DNA from: Hemerocallis citrina
Taxonomy: Eukaryota > Streptophyta > Magnoliopsida > Asparagales > Asphodelaceae
NCBI GenBank assembly: GCA_017893485.1
Contig: CM030360.1
Span: 145,452,516 to 145,516,515, forward strand
DNA: 64,000 bases
Direction of reading: 5' to 3'
In this document: positions 1 to 10,494 of the stretch, one piece after another
How positions within the stretch are numbered: the stretch's first letter is position 1
Layout: each line of letters opens with the position of its first letter
Program-made: the position numbers and the translations under genes
Notes under the pieces: model-generated
Told to the model about the DNA's origin: nothing
What the model saw: the letters and a program-made list of their open reading frames with translations, nothing else
The model's database searches: none

Positions 1-172
1 GTTGGTATTTGGCTCATTATGTGCATGTGGTTGATTCTTTTGCTTCCGACTCCGATGGTTCTTGAGAATGTTGTAAGGATTTCTTGAACAGCTTATGGAT
101 TATGAAAATCATTCGCTGAGCTTTTGTTGCGTATCCGTATTCCGTATTCTTTTTGGGAAGCGGGGCATGATA
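1..172 (+). repeat. 3' end of the 5' LTR of element 1 (family A)
   Basis: This stretch aligns almost base for base with 8341-8511, the end of the element's 3' LTR, including the shared block around TCCGTATTCCGTATTC. The terminal TGACA of the 3' copy is TGATA here. The rest of this LTR, about 3.2 kb, lies before the window. Confidence 0.9.
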
Positions 173-182
173 GGGTTTATAG

Positions 183-197
183 TTGTATCAGAGCACC
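183..197 (+). other. primer-binding site of element 1 (initiator-Met tRNA)
   Basis: TTGTATCAGAGCACC lies about 10 bp after the LTR end and matches the usual plant retroelement site TGGTATCAGAGC, complementary to the 3' end of initiator methionine tRNA, with one mismatch in the core. Confidence 0.8.
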
Positions 198-408
198 AAG
201 TTTGGCTAATATATTAGTTGCCTAATATATTAGACAAGCTTGGCTCGAACTGGAATCTGCGCAACATCTCACCAACCATGCAAGCATAAATGAATCAAAT
301 ATTATCAACATTGATCTGAATGTTAACTGTTTTTGGTTTTGTGCAGACTATTGCTGCAGGGGTTCTACTTCTCAGTCGCAGGTTGACCCGATTGAGGCTG
401 TCACTGCT

Positions 409-1535
409 GTGCTTGAGCGCTTGATTAATCAGCAGCAGAACCATAGTGATTTGGTGATGGCTGCTTTGGAAGCCGCTCGAGTTACTCCGCCTGTTGCGCC
501 GAGGCAGGATGTTCTTCCTCCCCGTTCAGGAACGGTCACAGACTTTATGAGGCTACATCCCGACAGGTTTTCAGGCACTGAGACGCCTTTAGAGGTTGAA
601 CAGTGGTTGATTCGGACAGAGCAACTGCTTTTGGCAGCTAGAGTTGCAGATGCAGATCGTGTGGATGTGGTTACCATCCAGTTGGTGGACTTGGCTCATA
701 TCTGGTGGAGGTCCGAGTCTGAAAGACTCGAAAGACCGATCACTTGGGCCATTTTCACTAGGAGCTTCTTGGAATGGTTCTTTCCTAGCAGCACCAGAGT
801 TGAGATGGAGTAGCAATTCTTAGCCCTGAAACAGGTTGGTCATTATTTCTAGTAATGGAATTTTGTTACATATTTTACATGCAATGTTGTAACATAAGAC
901 TTTCTTAAAACAGGGCTCCAGGTTAGTGGACGAGTACGCAGCCGAATTTACGAGACTTAGCCGCTTCATCGCCGTTCTTGTGGCGAACGGAGAGGATAGG
1001 GCTCGTAGGATCATTTTGGGGCTTAAGCGAGACATCAAGATGCAGCTTGTCTCTCTTCGCTTGCGTACCTATGGTGAGGCTCTTGAGGCAGCTAGGACTC
1101 AGGAGCAGGCTCGTGGTGGTTTGGCTTCTTCTCAGCAGACTATTCCGCACTCAGTTGCTAGGTCTTCTGGTGGGCCTATTCAGAGACCTGTTCCAGTCCC
1201 TCCAGTTAGGGCAGCTCCTTACTCTTCTGTGGGTCCTTCAAGAGTTTGTTTCTGTGACTTTTGCCGTATTCCAGGGCATGAGTGCAAGGATTGCCGACGT
1301 GCCAATCGTTGATGTTTTGGATGTGGTGCCACTGATCACTCGGTGTGGGACTGCCTGCGGTTGGCTCCTCCAGCCAGGGGTCCTGTTTAGCCAGTTACCG
1401 TAGCTCGTGGTCCAGTTAGATAACCGCTTTTCCCGCAGCGTCAGATTGTCGGTCAGAGGACCACTATTCTGAGGAGAGGTCAAACTTTCAACCTAACTGC
1501 TGCAGATGCTGAGTCAACTGAGGGTGTGGTGGCAG
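409..1535 (+). pseudogene. gag: gag of element 1 (capsid/nucleocapsid), broken
   Basis: The gag protein would form the virus-like particle. The first block (409-813) has the retrotransposon gag fold region, ending in FFPSSTRVEME. The second (914-1535) has DEYAAEFTRLSRF and two zinc knuckles, CDFCRIPGHECKDC near 1252 and CFGCGATDHSVWDC at about 1313. The blocks come into one frame only if the 79 bp GT-AG segment at 835-913 is removed. Premature stops are TAG at 811, TGA at 1310, and a TAG and a TAA further on. Several look like CAG, CAA or CGA codons that changed C to T. The start is uncertain: 409 is the first plausible position after the primer site, and upstream codons may be coding. Confidence 0.8.
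835..913 (+). other. putative 79 bp GT-AG intron inside gag of element 1
   Basis: The segment starts CAG|GTTGGT and ends TTAAAACAG|GG. It is AT-rich, contains stop codons, and shifts the frame by one base. Removing it joins FLALKQ to GSRLVDEYAAEF, the usual uninterrupted gag motif order. Element 2 has no interruption at the matching place (FLGLQQGSLSVREYEMKF). It could be a spliceosomal intron near the lower plant size limit or a small insertion that happens to end in GT and AG. Confidence 0.5.
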
Positions 1536-1688
1536 GTATCTTTTGTTTTATTGTTTTATTGTTTGTTGTTTCTCTTTGTTTTTCTCCATTTCCCTTGCTT
1601 TATTTCTTTCTGTTGTCTTCTGCATTTTGTTTTTCCTCACCCTTGTTCAACCATTCTTTTCTTTGTCTCTTCTGTTTTTCTATCTTAG
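1536..1688 (+). other. putative 153 bp GT-AG intron just before the protease of element 1
   Basis: The segment begins GGCAG|GTATCT and ends TATCTTAG|GT, and is strikingly pyrimidine-rich, as plant introns often are near the 3' site. Removing it joins EGVVAG to IVLVCSFSAHVLFDSGA, the normal lead-in to the protease. It splits a codon after its first base (phase 1). It is a multiple of three and free of stops, so the unspliced form also reads through, adding about 51 mostly hydrophobic residues rich in Phe, Leu, Cys and Ser. Element 2 has a similar segment at the same codon and phase (14626-14714). Confidence 0.65.
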
Positions 1689-4600
1689 GTATTGTGCTTG
1701 TGTGCTCTTTTTCTGCTCATGTTCTGTTTGATTCTGGGGCAACCCATTCTTTTGTCTTCTCTCGATTTGTCGCTCGCGATCAGTTGGAGTGCAGCAACAT
1801 GTCAGAGGCTTGGAATATTGTGACAGGTGGTGGAGTTGTCATTTGTTCCCGAGATTGCAGGCAATGTCCCGTGATTATTGGTAGCGCAGAGTTCAAAGCC
1901 AATCTGATTATGATTGGGAAGTTGGGATTCGACGTTATTCTGGGTATGGATTGGTTGGGTGAAACCCATGCCATTATTGATTACCGTGCCAAGAAAGTTG
2001 TGTTCCAGATTCCAGATCGCGCAGAGATTGAGTTCCATGCCGGGGAGTCTTCCCTTGGCCGAGTTGCAGTGGATCAGGAGATTTGTGCGATGGAGTTGCA
2101 TTCAGGCTGTAAGGCCGTGCCTCTAGTAGTTCGGGATTTCTTGGATGTTTTTCCAGATGAGTTTCCTGGCTTACCCCCTGATAGGGAAGTGGAATTCGGT
2201 ATTGATGTTCAGCCTGGAATAGCGCTGATATCGAAGAGTCCTTATAGGATAGCACCGATTGAGCCAGCAGAGCTTAAGGTGCAGATTTAGCAGTTGCTTG
2301 ATTTGGGTTTCATCAGACCTAGTGTTTTGCCTTGGGGTGCTCCGGTTCTTTTTGTTGATAAGAAGGATGGTGGTCGTCGACTGTGCATGGATTATCAAGA
2401 ACTGAACAGAGTTACTGTGAAGAATCGGTATCCGTTGCCCAGGATCGATGATTTGTTTGACCAGTTGAGTTGGGCTGCTGTTTTTTCGAAGTTGGATCTT
2501 CGTTCTGGGTATCACCAAGTCAAGATGAAGGCTGCAGATATACAGAAGACTGCTTTCAGGACTAGATACGGGCACTATGAGTATCTTGTGATGCCATTCG
2601 GAGTTACGAACGCGCCGGCTGTATTCATGAGTCTTATGAACCGGGTCTTCTTTCAGTTCTTAGATAGATTCGTGGTAGTCTTCATTGATGACATTTTGGT
2701 GTATTCTTAGAATCGGGAAAGATCATGCTGAGCATCTTAGAGTGGTTCTGCAGACTTTTAGAGAGAATCAGCTCTATGGAAAACTCAGCAAGTGCGAGTT
2801 TTGGCTTGACAGGATTTCATTCTTAGGGCACATTATCTCAGGTGATGGTATTTCTGTGGATCCTACCAAGGTTGAGGCTGTGAAGGATTGGCCTATTCCC
2901 AAGTCAGTTTCTGAAGTCAGGAGTTTTCTCGGTTTGGCTGGCTATTATCGGAAGTTCATCCAAGCTTTTTTGAAGATAGCAGGACCGTTCACTAAGTTGA
3001 CTGGGAAGGATCAGAAGTTCTGTTGGTCTGATGAGTGTGATGGAGCTTTTGTTGAGTTGAAGAACAGATTGACGTCAGCGCCTGTGTTGACTATTCCCGA
3101 TGGTTCAGGTGGATTTGTAATTCACTGTGATGCTTCTGGTAAGGGTCTTGGAGCAGTTTTGATACAGAAGGGCTGAGTCATTGCGTGTGCATCGAGGCAG
3201 TTGACGTCGCATGAGAAGAACTATTCGACTCATGACTTGGAGTTAGCGGCAGTGATTTTTGCTTTGAAGTTGTGGAGACATTATTTACTTGGGGACCGAG
3301 TGGAGATCTTTACAAACCACAAAAGTCTCAAGTACGTCTTCACCCAGAAGGAGTTAAACATGAGGCAAAGGCGTTGGTTTGAGCTTATGGACGATTATGA
3401 CATCAGTTTGCAATACCATCTTGGTAAAGTAAACTTGGTGCCAGATGCTTTGAGCAAGAGACTGGCAGTTATGTTCTTGACTCTGTAGAGGGATCTGATT
3501 GAGCAGATGAGGATGTTGGAGATGGAAGTTTTGTTGCCGAGTTCTGATCGGAGTTGTTTGGTGCTTTAGCTGCAGTCGTCTCTTGTTGATCAGATTAAAG
3601 AGGCGCAGGCTAGTGATGCACAGTTGCAGAGATTTCGGGATGAGGTTGAGTATGGGTCCAGGATGGACATGGATATTCATTCGGATGGATCGCTTCGTTT
3701 TGGGTCCAGATTATGTGTCCCGAAAGGTGATGTTCATCAGAGGTTGCTTGAGGAAGCCCATCAGTCTTCATATTCTATCCATCCTGGCGGTACTAAGATG
3801 TATCGAGGTTTGAAGCTTCATTTCTGGTGGTAGGGTATGAAAAGGGCTGTGGCTCAGTTCGTTGCTCAATGTTTGATCTGCCAGCAGGTTAAGGCAGAGC
3901 ATCAGAGAACCGCTGGAATTCTTCAACCGCTTCCTATTCCTGAGTGGAAGTGGGAACATATCACTATGGATTTTATGACCGCTTTGCCGGGGAGTCCTAA
4001 GGGTCATAATGCTATTTGGGTGATTGTCGACCATTTGACGAAGAGTGCTCACTTCATTCCTTTTCGTATCGGTCAGTCTACTGAGAGCCTAGTTGAGAGG
4101 TACATGCAAGAGATTATTAGACTTCATGGGATTCCAATTAATATTGTATCTGACAGGGATACGAGATTCAGATCTCAGTTCTGGGAGAGTCTTCAGAACA
4201 GTTTGGGAAGTAAATTAAAGTACAGTATAGCTTTTCATCCTCAAACCGATGGACAGTCAAAGCAGACTATTCAGATTCTTGAGGACATGTTGAGGTCCTG
4301 TATGCTTCAGTTTGGTGGGTATTGGGAGGATCATTTGCATCTCGTAGTGTTCTTGTACAATAACAGCTTTCAAGCCAGTATTAAAGCTGCTCCATTCGAG
4401 GTACTATATGGGTGGAAGTGCAGATCGCCAGCGTGATGGAATGACATTGGTGAGAGGAAGTTGTTGGGTCGGGAGTTGATCACCAAGACAGTTGATGCTA
4501 TGGTTCAGATCAGGAAGCACTTGCAGGCAGCTCAGGACAGGTAGAAGCGATGGGCCGATGTCCATCGGAGAGCTTTGGAGTTTGGTGTTGGTGACCATAT

Positions 4601-5006
4601 TTTCCTAAAGGTATCGCCGTGGCGCGGTGTCATTCGGTTCGGTGGTGGGGGCAAGCTTAGCCTTAGATTTATTGGACCGTTTGAGATTTTGGAGCGAGTA
4701 GGCAAGGTGGCCTATCGCCTTGCATTGCCGCCAACGTTATCAGGAGTGCACGATGTTTTCTATGTCTCACAACTCAGGAGATATATCCGAGATGAGAGCC
4801 ACGTGATCGACTATTCTGAGTTGACCATTCGGCCGGATTTGACTTGTGAGATTCCGCTAGTTGTTATTGTGGATCGGTGGGAGAAAGTACTTAAGAACAA
4901 CGTCATCAAGTTCGTTCGTGTTGATTGGAATCTTCACTCGCCTGGTGAGTCGACTTGGGAGCTGGAGGAGGAGATTCAGCAGAAGTTTCCTCATTTGTTT
5001 GAGTAG
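1689..5006 (+). pseudogene. pol: pol of element 1: protease, reverse transcriptase, RNase H, integrase, chromodomain, broken
   Basis: Domains in order: aspartic protease with FDSGATHSF near 1728; reverse transcriptase with CMDYQELN near 2386 and FIDDILVYS near 2680; RNase H with HCDASGKG near 3124 and HDLELAAV near 3230; integrase core from about 3837 with MDF, VSDRD and the GQS motif; the GPF module near 4675; and a diverged chromodomain near 4850-4990 (VDRWEKVLKNN, STWELEEE). The frame is broken by stops at 2288, 2708, 3174, 3486, 3831, 4434 and 4540, several resembling CAG or CGA turned to TAG or TGA. Two key residues are changed: the RNase H motif normally TDHKSL reads TNHKSL, and the integrase glutamate after GQS is lysine. 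The protein would copy and integrate the element, but this copy cannot. Confidence 0.9.
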
Positions 5007-5083
5007 TTTTGTTTTGTTCTTTTGGTTGTTTTGGGGTTACCTTATGTATCTTCTTTTTGAATTTCGATGACGAAATTCTTCTT

Positions 5084-5099
5084 GTTAGGTGGGTAGGAT
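5084..5099 (+). other. polypurine tract of element 1
   Basis: GTTAGGTGGGTAGGAT lies directly before the TG of the 3' LTR and follows the motif GATGACGAAATTC, which is usual near the 3' end of Tekay-type internal regions. It would prime plus-strand DNA synthesis. Confidence 0.6.
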
Positions 5100-5517
5100 T
5101 GTAACCCATATTTTTCATTTTGTGTATTTTTGGAGTGTATTTTTCGTTTGGTGTATTTTTCTCTCTTGTATTTTTTCTGAACCGTATATTAGAGTTGTTT
5201 TCAATATATATTCGTTTTATTTTATTTGAGCTCTTTGTGTTTGATTGATTGTCTCTTTTGTTTCGTTCTTCTATTATTTGATCTTTCCTTCATTTTGGTC
5301 TCGTTCTCTTTATTTTTTTTATATTTATTTATTTGTGGGTGTTTGTGGTGGTGGTGATTTGGTTGTCCTATTAATCCCCAATCCTATTTGTATTCCTATT
5401 TGTTTGACCAAATCTCCTGATCCAAATCCAAAACCCATTTGGTAAACCTTCTACTACTCCTAATTACCCACAACCCAAATACCCATTAACCCAACTCATA
5501 ATTCTCAACCCTAATCC

Positions 5518-5519
<2 letters not shown>

Positions 5520-5558
<39 letters not shown>

Positions 5559-5585
5559 CCCTCTCATCCAAACCCTAACCCTAAC
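5520..5585 (+). promoter_or_regulatory. family A LTR core promoter: TA run followed by telomere-like repeats
   Basis: A run of about 36 bp of alternating TA (5520-5556) is followed by AACCCTAACCCTAAC at 5571-5585. The solo copy repeats the layout with a shorter TA run (10918-10930) and AAAACCCTAACCCTAACCCT (10943-10962). Position and composition fit a TATA region plus telo-box-like elements near the transcription start. The start site itself is inferred. Confidence 0.5.
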
Positions 5586-7524
5586 TTCAAGCATCCTGAC
5601 CCCATCTCTCTCCCTCTCCTTGCTTGCATCCCGACCTGCACAAAACCCTAAGCCCCAGGCTGACCACTTCCCCAGCCTATGTGCCTCATCCCGATAGCCC
5701 ATCTTCCTCCCTCTCGGCCTGCATCCATCCCGGCAGCATCTCCTACACCCGAGCCACTACTCCAGATCATCCCTGTTGCATATCTCGACCACCTCACATC
5801 ACACAAACCCTAGTTCTTTCTCGTGGTGTTCTTTTGTGGCAGCAAGCCACTATTATTTTCGCGCTTTGTGGAGTTTGTTCGTGTGGAGATTTCTGGTCTA
5901 GTCGCCTGGATTCTTTGATTCGTAGATTTTTGTTTGTGAATTTTGCTCCTACTCTTGATTTGCATCATTCTTCATCTTCGGTTAAGGCAAGTAACTTGTT
6001 CACCAATTTATTTGTTTGATACAAGTCAAAAATACCACCTATAGTGTAGTTGGGTCTAGAGACGACTCTTGTTTGTGATATGTTTGATGAGTTTTGTCTC
6101 TATTGTGAAAATTTGACCATAGATGACTCACGACACAAATTGGACATGAATTAACTTAGGTTTTACCCTGTTCTTGATTTTGATCATGTATGTGAGACTT
6201 TTGTGAAAATTCGTGATTTGGTTGAAACCCATGTGATATAGTTGGTGTGGACATGTTAAATACCCTAATTTATGATGTTTGGACACTTGGTAGACTCGAT
6301 TTTATGTTTGGGTGTGTTTGGATCAATTTTCTTGAATCTATGTTGATTTTGTTTTTAAGGAAAAAATCTGTATTTTTGTCGCTGATCTGTTTCGTTTGCT
6401 GTTTTGGACTATTTTAAAATCAGTATCTTAAATTTCGGTATAAAACATGAGTTTTGGATAATTTCATCTATTTTCAAACCTCTCTGATCTTGCTTGATTT
6501 TGATTTCTTATGAGTGAGTTATGACTGTTTTATTTCAGAGGTGCCGATCTTTTCCAGATTCTATTTTTCGGGTAATTTTGATGACAAATCATTTTCAAGA
6601 ACAATGCTACATATATTATTTTGATCCAAAACTTTTTCTAGTATTTCTTTATCAAGTTAGGGGTTACCCATAATTTTGGTGAATTTTATTGAGGAGTTTT
6701 ATGTGTTGTTTCATGTTCGTTTATGAAATTTATACTTGCTGTATTTTGCTCGCTGTTCTGTAAAGAACCTTATTTTTACTATGATTTCTTTTACTGTATG
6801 AAAAATATTTGTGAAATATGAAAGTTATTATATTTTATCTATTTTCATATCCCTTTGGCGGAATTGGATTTCGTTTCACTGGTTGCGAGATATCATAGTT
6901 TTCGTACAGCAGTGTTGGGAATTCCAGATTTGTCAAACTATGGTTTCTTGAGCCTTTCTTATTTTTGATGACTGATCTACTTTTACTGGAAAATTCTAAA
7001 ACTTTATATTTAGATACTGGACATATAGGGAAATACCCCAGTTTTGTGGATTTATTTAATGTGTTTTCATGTTGTTTTTCTGTTCTTGAATTCGTTTTCC
7101 TGATTTCTGGCTGAACCTATTTTCTGTATTCAAATCAGTTTTGAACTATGTTTTTGTGAATTAATATATGACTTATTTATATTCTCTGGATTCGTGTGGA
7201 AGTCTACTTTCTAGATCCTTCGACAGATCTAGATTTGCATGTTTGTAACACTGGGAATCACTGTTTTACTACAGAATGGTCTTGCTGTCCTAGACTTGAG
7301 ATTTGTCTATTTTATTCTTTTATTAGATATCTGGCACTCATACATATTTATCTTGCAACTTGCACTTGCCACATGAACATGCCATATTATTCTTGATATA
7401 TTTTGCATATATACATGCTTGTTTGACATTAATAATAAATAACCAAGCCGGGGTTTAAGGGACAGATCTAATAGTGGATAATTCAGAAATGTGTACTCGG
7501 AAGGGGATCCACTGATCCTACGTG

Positions 7525-7960
7525 ATTACTTGAGACATGATACTTGATACATGATTACTTGATACTTGCACGCAAGATACGATACTTGCCACTTGCACAA
7601 CTTGACACGTGATTACATGATACATGATACTTGGAGCTTGGAGCTCGATTACTTGACTTGTCCTCGAGTATACTGCTTTCTATGGTCCACTATGAAATCT
7701 AAAGCAAAACTGTTTGTTGTAGTAACCATGTAAGGTGGGTTGCATGAAGTTCTACCTAGATAGTAATTCACTACAAGACTTGAACATGATACTTGAACAT
7801 GATACATGCTTGCTTGATACTTGACTACATGATGCATGAGACTTGAAACTTGACACTTGATACATGATTACTTGATACTCGATACTTGACACATGTTTAT
7901 AAGATACTTATTTATTTGACACTTGATGCATGTTTATATGATACTTGATTTCTTGACACT
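7525..7960 (+). repeat. degenerate minisatellite in the 3' LTR of element 1 (TACTTGATACATGAT type)
   Basis: Imperfect copies of TACTTGATACATGAT occur in two blocks (about 7525-7645 and 7785-7960). They are separated by a conserved block containing CCACTATGAAATCTAAAGC. The same two positions in the solo copy hold an unrelated motif, CTGTTACTGTTA. Confidence 0.75.
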
Positions 7961-8511
7961 TGATTTATGCCATTTATACTTATTCACTTTGCCATACTAG
8001 TTGTTTATGTTGACAACACACTTATACCATATTGCTAGTTAGTTTTTCTCATGTGCTTGTATCCTACATTATAAGTGGCCCGTTATTTGCAATTAACGGA
8101 TACTTGTTTTTCTCTTTTCTTCTTTCCTGCATTCGTGGAATTGCAGACTTTGGAGAACAGGTTCCAGATGGTATCGGAGACATGAAGTATTAATGCTGCA
8201 TTTTATTATTATTATTTCTTGTATTTATTGTATTTTGAGACTTGGAATTATTCATGTATTTGGGCGATGTGACCCAAGACATTTGTTTTATTCAGATCAT
8301 GACTATTTGAGATTATTTATTTGGTTTCAAGTACTCTTGTTGGGATTTTGGTTCATTATGTGCATGTGATTGATTCTTTTGCTTCCGACTCTGATGATTC
8401 TTGAGAATGTTGTAAGGATTTCTTGAACAGCTTATGGATGATGAAAATCTTTTGCTGGGCTTTTGTTGTGTATCCGTATTCCGTATTCTTTTTGGGAAGC
8501 GAGGCGTGACA

Positions 8512-9401
8512 GGAGATGTAATAAAACTTGGGCAAACGTTGGTGGGTTGCCTCTATATAGTCTGACGGTGGACTCTGGGACTATAGACGCAATTTGACAG
8601 TGGACTCCGGAACTGTGGTTGCTTGCGATGGAGGCGAGCCTTAATTAAATCTGAGACTATGATTAGTTTGACAGTGGACTGCAGGATCATGAATTGTTGG
8701 GCGGGTGGGAGGCCGTTCTCCAGTGTATATGCATATACCGGGGCTAGAGGGATACTTGCGAGAAGTTCGCACGACATGGATTTCCGTATAAGCCTGATGG
8801 TGGACTCCAAGGCTGGAATCCGTACTCGTGGGACATCTAAATCTCGATTTATTATTGGGTAGTTTTCATGGCGAGGAATTAAACTCTTTAATGTGGAGTA
8901 CGTAGGTGCTTGCCCTCGGACCTATGTAGTATGGATGCATAGAATCCGAACAAGTATGCATTAGTATCCTTGTAGTATAACTTCAGCATTAGGGATTAAG
9001 ACAATTGCATACACTGACATGTTTAGGATAGTCACTTTTTACACATTATGATGCATTCAAGTTTTTGTTTGCTAAAGTAAGTGAGTTGCTATATTATGGT
9101 ATAGCGAGGATTGCCGTGTATAGTATTGCGTCATTTGTATATAACTGACGTGCCCACAATATTCAATGCCGGGTTTGGATGGGCAAAGCTTTAAAGCTGA
9201 ATTTGAAGCTAAAGACTGTCTTAATTGTTGATGTTTAAATTGTTCATGTGTTATATTGTAATATTTATTTTTCCGTTGCGTTGATGTAAAATGAACGGTG
9301 TTGTACAAAGAAAAGTTTTTAAATTTCTTGTTAAATTGTACGAAATGAAGTAAAGATCTTGTTGTGCTATGATATCGTATTTTGGAATTCGGGGCGTTAA
9401 A
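8512..9401 (+). repeat. 3' part of the 5' LTR of element 2 (family B)
   Basis: It aligns with 17607-18499 over its whole length and ends GGGGCGTTAAA where other family B copies end GGTGTTACA. Degenerate copies of TTTGACGGTGGACTCCGGGA form a short tandem array near 8558-8820. Confidence 0.85.
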
Positions 9402-9404
9402 GAG

Positions 9405-9420
9405 TAGTATCAGAGCCCAA
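9405..9420 (+). other. primer-binding site of element 2 (initiator-Met tRNA)
   Basis: TAGTATCAGAGCCCAA, three bases after the LTR end, matches TGGTATCAGAGCC apart from single changes. Confidence 0.8.
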
Positions 9421-9564
9421 CTTCAATGGGTAGTACAAATTTACAAAGACGACACATTATGGTGGACATTAGAATGTGAGTTCAGTATATAGAGATTTAA
9501 ATGTAAGTAGCTTACATTTGTGTTGCTCTATACACTGATGTTTTCTCCTATTTTTTCCTATAAG

Positions 9565-10041
9565 ATGACTAATCATCATGACCTAGAGGATGAAGTAGAA
9601 TGGTTCTATGAAGTAGATCCAGAAGAAGAAGAAGCCATAGAGGAAGAAGACCCAGAAGAAATAGAAAAAGAACTGCCCGAATCCCGGGAGATTACCCTAC
9701 CTCTACCTGATTCCTCCTATGAATCCTCAAGCAAAGAGCCAATTCAAGATGACCAAGACTGCATTTTTGCTTCTCTTCGGAGGGAATTGACTACCCATAA
9801 GTGGAGAGTAAACCACTTGGAAGCACAGCGTGCGGAGGACAGGGAGAGCATCGTAGCACTGAGTTACCATTTATGGGAATTTGAGAAGCTCCGACACAAG
9901 AATGCCCAACAACTTACCCAACTGGACAACAAAACTCGTTGGGGACAGCAGAAATGTCGTCCGAAGTATGATGAGATGAAGAAAGAGATCAATGAACTAC
10001 TCGGAGAGCTCAGAGAAGCCAAAATGAACCATAGGATCTAG
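9565..10041 (+). CDS. extra ORF between primer site and gag of element 2; acidic, coiled-coil-like, function unknown
   Basis: This is an uninterrupted frame of about 158 residues starting at the ATG of AAGATGACTAATCATCAT; an in-frame upstream extension to 9520 also exists. The first third is very acidic, with runs of Glu and Asp. The second half is charged and helical in character, with heptad-like spacing of Leu and Ala (for example NELLGELREAKMN near the C-terminus). I recognise no known domain. It lies after the primer site and before gag, where some plant gypsy lineages such as Ogre carry an additional ORF. It is the only long coding frame of element 2 without a stop, which is notable in so decayed an element. 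Confidence 0.55.
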   Translation: MTNHHDLEDEVEWFYEVDPEEEEAIEEEDPEEIEKELPESREITLPLPDSSYESSSKEPIQDDQDCIFASLRRELTTHKWRVNHLEAQRAEDRESIVALSYHLWEFEKLRHKNAQQLTQLDNKTRWGQQKCRPKYDEMKKEINELLGELREAKMNHRI

Positions 10042-10494
10042 ACTGTCTTTATGTTAAAGTTATGTACTGGATGTATGAGCAAGTTCATTTTCTGAATGAA
10101 TAAAGTTTAACTTTTGAAATGAATAAAGTTTTGTTAAAAGAAGAATGTAAGTTGTGCTATTTATGGTGATTAATAAAAAGTTTTATGACCCAGAAATGGC
10201 CGGACGAAGAACCCGCAATGGCGAAGGACCCAATGGTGAGGGCAGTGGCCTCGACCTAGAAACGAAACTGGCTCGACTATACCAAACCCTAAATGTCTTC
10301 GCCGCAAATGTTGCCGGGAACACCAGAGTGGGACCAGCAGTACAAGTCCCAGAAGCGATCAGATTGGTGGAATCATTCAAATGAATGAAGCCACCTGTGT
10401 TCGAGGCCCATGCCAATCCAAATGCAGCAGATGACTAGATCAGGAAAATTGAAACAGTATTCGCATATCTAGAGACTCTCGAGGCAAGTAAAGT

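Larger units (their letters stand above)
1..8511 (+). mobile_element. Ty3/gypsy element 1 (Tekay/Del-like, LTR family A), 5' end outside the window
   Basis: The end of a 5' LTR (1-172) is followed by a primer-binding site, gag, protease, reverse transcriptase, RNase H, integrase, a degenerate chromodomain, a purine tract and a complete 3' LTR (5100-8511). The bases after 8511 (GGAGA) continue the sequence of the family B LTR seen intact at 17607, so this element appears inserted in the 5' LTR of element 2. Many in-frame stops show that it is dead. The order RT-RH-INT-chromodomain is typical of chromoviruses. Assignment to Tekay/Del rests on remembered motif similarity, not on a search. Confidence 0.9.
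5100..8511 (+). repeat. 3' LTR of element 1 (family A, 3412 bp)
   Basis: The LTR starts TGTAACCC and ends GCGTGACA. It matches the solo LTR at 10500-13885 along most of its length and the reverse-strand fragment at 48668 to about 50375. It holds a TA-rich promoter region, telomere-like repeats, a long AT-rich stretch without usable ORFs, and a variable tandem-repeat block near 7525-7960. Short reading frames inside it show no recognisable domain. Confidence 0.92.

Noticed and set aside
8553..9308. Small frames in the family B LTR.
   Set aside because: The LTR copies at 17607 and 38570 do not keep these frames open.
10146..10192. A possible intron from GTAAGT to ACCCAG just before the gag start of element 2.
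   Set aside because: At 47 bp it is shorter than usable plant introns, and nothing on the left side needs joining to gag.
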